From: Cylindrobasidium torrendii FP15055 ss-10
Lineage: Eukaryota; Basidiomycota; Agaricomycetes; Agaricales; Physalacriaceae
Assembly (NCBI GenBank): GCA_000934385.1
Contig: KN880922.1
Location: 1-10,476, forward strand
DNA length: 10,476 bases
Reading direction: 5' to 3'
Part shown: positions 7,576 to 10,476 of the stretch, in pieces
How positions within the stretch are numbered: position 1 is the first letter of the stretch
How the letters are laid out: every line of letters begins with the position of its first letter
The notes under the pieces: generated by a model
The model's input: only the letters and a program-made list of their open reading frames with translations
Database searches by the model: none
What the model was told of the DNA's origin: nothing
Position numbers and translations under genes: made by a program

Positions 7576-8818
7576 TCACAGCTGGGCACCTGCAACAGCA
7601 GCACCCATAGCGCCTTTCTCAACCCCCTTCTTCAAATGCTCCGCATAGTCGAGGTTATACAGCCCAGCGTCACCGCCGAACGTCGCCTTCTCCCCGAAGA
7701 AGTACGTCGCATTGTTGGTCGACGCCGCGATAGCCTTGAGTTGTTCGAGCTTCTTCAGCTCGACCAAAGTTTTCAAGGCCGAATTCCTCTGCTCAGGCGT
7801 GATTTTGGCATTTTCCGGAGCCAAGCTCTTGGCTAGCGCGTCTACCTGCGCAGCGAGTCCCTCCGCCTCAAGCACCGATTTCTGCCTCTGCGCTTCCGCA
7901 TTGCGGATGGTCGTCGTGTACGATGCCTCTGCTTCGTTCGCCTTCGCCCGAAGGTGGCCCTCACTCTCCAGAATGACACGCTGCTTGTGGCCTTCAGCGA
8001 TATTGATCTGAGCCTGTGTGTCCAATAGCTGTTTCCGACGGTTACGCTCGGCTTCCATCTGCAGCTCGAGTTGACGCTGGACGCTTCTGTCAGCTTTCAA
8101 GGTCCAGCAGTGGAAAACAGGCGCACCTCGACATCACGGTTCGCAGGCTTGAACTGCTGTATCTCAAACCGTGTTCCTTCCACGCCCCAGTTGTGTATGG
8201 ACGTCCCAATGACAGCGTTCAAGCGGTTGTTGAGGCCATTCCGGTCGCCGATGACCTGGTCGTAGCTGAATGTTCCAAGAACAGCACGCATGGCGGAGGT
8301 GCCAGCGTTTTTGATATTAGCTTGGAGGTCAGACACCTTGAAGCATGCCTTGTAGCCGTCCACGATGCGGAAAAAGAGGGACCCAGAGACGGTAATGGGA
8401 ACCTATGGTTGATATAAGCTTGGAGCCAATGTTATGGAAGATGACACGGACGTTGTCTACGGTATATCCGTGAAGCTGGCAAAGGAATGAATAGTGAGTA
8501 AGAGCAAGAGTGCAGGACACGCACATCTGGAATGGATATTGAAGACTCTCGCAGGTCGACCATTTGAGTGGTATGGTATACAGGAAGGTTCAGGTGAATA
8601 CCAGGGTCTAGCCGGACGGGGTCACTGCCCAGACTAATACAATGTCAGCCCACAGCTTTAACAAAAACATATGCAATTCTGGCTTGCCTCAAGCGCCATC
8701 CTTCATGGCCTTGTTCAACAATAGTCAAGAAGGTCCTCCGGCTGATATCTCCTCGACGCAGCACCGGTCGTGAAATCTGGCGAAGAGCGCGAGTACGGAC
8801 TGTAGAAAGGACACTCAT
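7576..8818 (-). CDS. Mitochondrial stomatin-like (SPFH/band 7) protein
   Basis: SPFH proteins oligomerise on membranes; the mitochondrial stomatin-like branch (SLP-2 type) organises the inner membrane and its proteases. The exons, in coding order, are 8818-8688, 8633-8525, 8475-8452, 8402-8127 and 8076-7576, giving 346 residues. The ATG at 8818 has A at -3. Residues 1-30 carry eight arginines and only one acidic residue, which fits a mitochondrial presequence. The SPFH domain follows: EQGHEGWRLSLGSDPVRLDPG (35-55), then MVDLRESSISIPD (68-80), VPITVSGSLFFRIVDGYKACF (89-109) and YDQVIGDRNGLNNRL (about 135-149). From about 181 to 260 an alanine- and glutamate-rich coiled coil begins RQLELQMEAERNRRKQLLDTQAQ. 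Every splice restores the family sequence. Intron 1 is GC-AG, and exon 3 is only 24 nt. Orthology to human STOML2 is inferred; a more distant stomatin or HflC-like relationship is possible. Confidence 0.9.
8452..8475 (-). other. 24-nt micro-exon of the stomatin-like gene
   Basis: Exon 3 codes exactly eight residues, LHGYTVDN, between two 49-nt introns. The upstream join gives SIPD/LHGYTVDN and the downstream join gives TVDN/VPITVSG, which is continuous SPFH sequence. The exon is a multiple of three bases and both flanking introns are phase 0, so skipping it would keep the frame. Confidence 0.8.
8634..8687 (-). other. GC-AG intron in the stomatin-like gene
   Basis: The coding-strand donor reads TTGAG/GCAAGC at 8687, and the acceptor is TATTAG at 8634, with a CTGAC branch site inside. 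The join gives GWRLSLGSDPVRL, the expected SPFH sequence. No GT donor nearby gives that protein. A strong AG/GCAAG context is usual for GC donors. Confidence 0.8.
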
Positions 8819-9411
8819 GGTGGTCTGAAGCAGGTCTCGGATGCAAGACACTTTTTGTATGATTCACCCAGAACTCTTCTTGACTGCCGACCGCGTACGC
8901 GTCGACCAAGCCGGTGGGATACGTCACTCGGGGAATCCAATTCGCAGCGTTATTAGGCGCGCGACCGCTATACGCGCGATATTCGTCCGCTGCCAGGCAA
9001 TTTCCATTCCGTTCATCAAAGGCTGGTGTGAGTGAACCGGATGGAGTGGGCAGGGCCTGCGTATCACGGTCACGTTTTCAATAATTTTCATTTCATGGGC
9101 AGTATTTCATAGCGGCTTTGGCATAGCGGCTTGGGGGTTGTGGTCCACTGGGGCGCGCTAGACGTAGGATCCGAGAGTAGGGATGGATGGAATGAAGCAC
9201 GCATATTTCGGATAAGTTGATTCGCTGCTTCAGGCGTGCTCTGGTGTTGCGGATCGTGAGATATAGCGTGAAGGAGGTGATATGCATGGGAGAGGCCTTT
9301 GTGAGCATAATACGGGGCCTCGCATGAGATGAAATAGTGATCAAGACGCATATATTCGCTCGTGAAGGGTGATGGTGGAATAGGATCGGTGTAGAAGCTA
9401 CAGACGCGCCT
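8819..9411. other. Intergenic region upstream of the stomatin-like gene
   Basis: These 593 bases lie between the start of the stomatin-like gene and the 3' end of the SDHAF4 gene, both on the minus strand. They should hold the stomatin-like promoter and the SDHAF4 3' UTR. A short tandem repeat, CATAGCGGCTT at 9108-9118 and again at 9122-9132 (period 14), is present. An 87-codon minus-strand frame (9088-9351) begins with ATG but matches no family I know. No tRNA or TATA box was recognised. Confidence 0.4.
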
Positions 9412-9792
9412 CTAGAAATCAGAAACCCGTCCTTTATAGCTCCAATCTCCCTCGTCTTCCTTCGTCCACCTCCGCACAGGCTCGATTTTGGGTCCATTCT
9501 CTTCTCCAGTCACCGGATTCACGGGCCCCTCGAACGCTGGCGCAAGCGGCTTGCGGGCGTCGGGATGAAGTGCCAATTCCGCTTCAAGCTCCTCCCTGCT
9601 CATCTTGGCGTTGGAACCAGCCAGCGGCGTTTGTGCTCGTCGCTGCAGCTCTTCAAATTCGCGCTGCTCGTCTCTGGGGAGCGGGGGCGGCCCTGGTCGG
9701 GTATTCGAGACGTTGCGTATGGATGTCACAGGGAAGCGATATACAGGGCGTGAAACAGCCCGCAGTAGCGGGATAGTGCGGGTGAGAGACAT
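9412..9792 (-). CDS. SDHAF4: Succinate dehydrogenase assembly factor 4 (Sdh8-type)
   Basis: SDHAF4/Sdh8 binds the flavinated catalytic subunit of succinate dehydrogenase in the mitochondrial matrix and assists its assembly into complex II. The gene is intronless and codes 126 residues from the ATG at 9792; the open frame extends five codons upstream only from a TTG. Residues 1-32 are rich in Arg, Ser and Thr with no acidic residue (MSLTRTIPLLRAVSRPVYRF), fitting a presequence. A charged linker follows at 40-78. The C-terminus holds the conserved family signature: FEGPVNPVTGEENGPK (87-102), then RRWTKEDEGDWSYKGRVSDF, where GDW and the final KGRxxDF are diagnostic. The length is normal for fungi. 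It lies upstream of the stomatin-like gene on the same strand, with about 590 bases between them, so the two are probably separate transcription units. Confidence 0.92.
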   Translation of the reverse strand: MSLTRTIPLLRAVSRPVYRFPVTSIRNVSNTRPGPPPLPRDEQREFEELQRRAQTPLAGSNAKMSREELEAELALHPDARKPLAPAFEGPVNPVTGEENGPKIEPVRRWTKEDEGDWSYKGRVSDF

Positions 9793-10213
9793 GACGGTGT
9801 AAGCCAAGTGTAAGCCAGGATCGGGCTGTCGGGCCGGACAGCCGGATATTGCCTGTGATTTGTTCGCGGTCGCGTTTACTCACCCTTTTCCTCTCATCAC
9901 TGACAAGAGGAAATTCCAAGTTCCTTCTAAGCACGCGTGATATGTATATCATGTCCTGTAGCTCTTGTCTCAGGTACTTTGACCATATCCGTTACCCGCT
10001 GCCGCGTTCAATTCCAGCGCTGAATGCTGAATGGCTCCCGAGTGGCAACAATTCACAATCCTTATGTCACTGTGCTTTCTAAATCCTGGTTGCCCGTCTG
10101 CTGCGTGTTTGAACACTCTGACTCCTGAACCGGGATACGCATCTGGGCCAAGGCAGGATTTCCTATAAGTTTCAAAATGTTCAGGGTCTGTGTTCCACAT
10201 CTTTCTTCCTACC
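9793..10213. other. Divergent intergenic region (SDHAF4 / flavoprotein)
   Basis: These 421 bases separate the starts of the minus-strand SDHAF4 gene and the plus-strand flavoprotein gene, so they should hold both promoters. There is a near-palindrome TGATATGTATATCA at 9938-9951 (6-bp arms, 2-nt spacer), which could be a protein site. An 81-codon minus-strand frame (9970-10215) has no recognisable family and is probably chance. Confidence 0.4.
10164..10169 (+). promoter_or_regulatory. TATA-like element before the flavoprotein gene
   Basis: TATAAG at 10164-10169 lies 50 bases before the ATG at 10214 and is followed by a pyrimidine-rich run (10199-10210) just ahead of the start. This is a plausible fungal core promoter. 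An out-of-frame ATG at 10177 would be in the leader only if transcription starts very close to the TATA element. Confidence 0.35.
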
Positions 10214-10476
10214 ATGAGCGTCGTGCTCTACACGTTGGGTATCGGCCTACTTTTGTACTCTCTTGCCCCGTTTGCTTGGGCAGCGCTCCGGCGGCGCCTC
10301 ATCGCCAAACATACTGCGTACTACGACAAGGACCTCCTAGGCAAAGCACGTCCTGAGGATGCAAAAATTCGTGGAACTGCCGTGATTTGTGGTGGGAGGT
10401 GCGTCTTGTTATTCCGTCCCGATATTCTTGGCACTAACAAGAAACAATACAGTTACGCTGGCCTCTTCGCCGCCCG
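10214..10476 (+). CDS. Membrane-anchored FAD-binding protein (5' part)
   Basis: Only the N-terminus is in the window; the gene runs off the right end. Exon 1 is 10214-10398. A 54-nt intron (10399-10452) has a GTGCGT donor, a CACTAAC branch site and a TACAG acceptor. Exon 2 starts at 10453. The ATG has A at -3. Residues 4-23 or so form a hydrophobic segment (VLYTLGIGLLLYSLAPFAW), followed by RRR, as in a single N-terminal anchor with a basic cytosolic flank. Splicing gives RGTAVICGGSYAGLFAAR at about 53-70, the beta-alpha-beta ADP-binding motif of FAD/NAD(P) oxidoreductases, with GGSYAG in place of the usual GxGxxG. Basidiomycete genomes have uncharacterised flavoproteins with this layout, related to monooxygenases or halogenase-like enzymes. 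The reaction cannot be told from this fragment. Confidence 0.75.
   Translation, partial: MSVVLYTLGIGLLLYSLAPFAWAALRRRLIAKHTAYYDKDLLGKARPEDAKIRGTAVICGGRCVLLFRPDILGTNKKQYSYAGLFAA

Noticed and set aside
218..10476. A biosynthetic cluster around the P450 reductase
   Set aside because: The reductase is a general housekeeping partner, and none of its neighbours is a P450, synthase, transporter or pathway regulator.

Overview
The window looks like nuclear DNA from a filamentous basidiomycete, probably an Agaricomycete. Most genes are broken by about 50-nt introns whose removal restores known protein families exactly. The families seen also fit that group: a class II P450 reductase, fungal GNAT, F-box and SET proteins, and a flavoprotein with a variant Rossmann loop. 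The species cannot be named from sequence alone.

Layout, left to right: (1) 218-838, minus, a short F-box-like protein whose 3' part contains a strong inverted repeat. (2) 1149-1854, plus, a GNAT N-acetyltransferase, modelled with a 17-nt first exon. (3) 2175-4501, minus, a complete four-exon NADPH-cytochrome P450 reductase of 723 residues. (4) 4502-5640, about 1.1 kb with the reductase upstream region and no convincing gene. (5) 5641-7274, minus, a five-exon SET-domain protein with an N-terminal membrane segment. (6) 7576-8818, minus, a five-exon mitochondrial stomatin-like (SPFH/band 7) protein with a GC-AG intron and a 24-nt exon. (7) 9412-9792, minus, an intronless SDHAF4-type succinate dehydrogenase assembly factor. 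(8) 10214 to the window end, plus, the first 69 codons or so of a membrane-anchored FAD-binding protein.

The genes look like independent single-gene units, not a metabolic cluster. The reductase supplies electrons to ER P450s. The stomatin-like protein and SDHAF4 both act in mitochondria and lie on the same strand, but nothing shows shared control. The SET, GNAT and F-box proteins are probable modifiers of unknown targets.

I found no mobile element, CRISPR array, tRNA, rRNA or clearly novel multi-gene system. The more interesting points concern gene structure: ten of the thirteen inferred 5' splice sites have C at +4 and all thirteen have G at +5, one intron is GC-AG, two exons are very small, one intron is an outlier at 282 nt, the reductase has two possible starts, and the F-box gene carries an 18-bp inverted repeat. 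All exon models were worked out by eye from splice signals and family resemblance.
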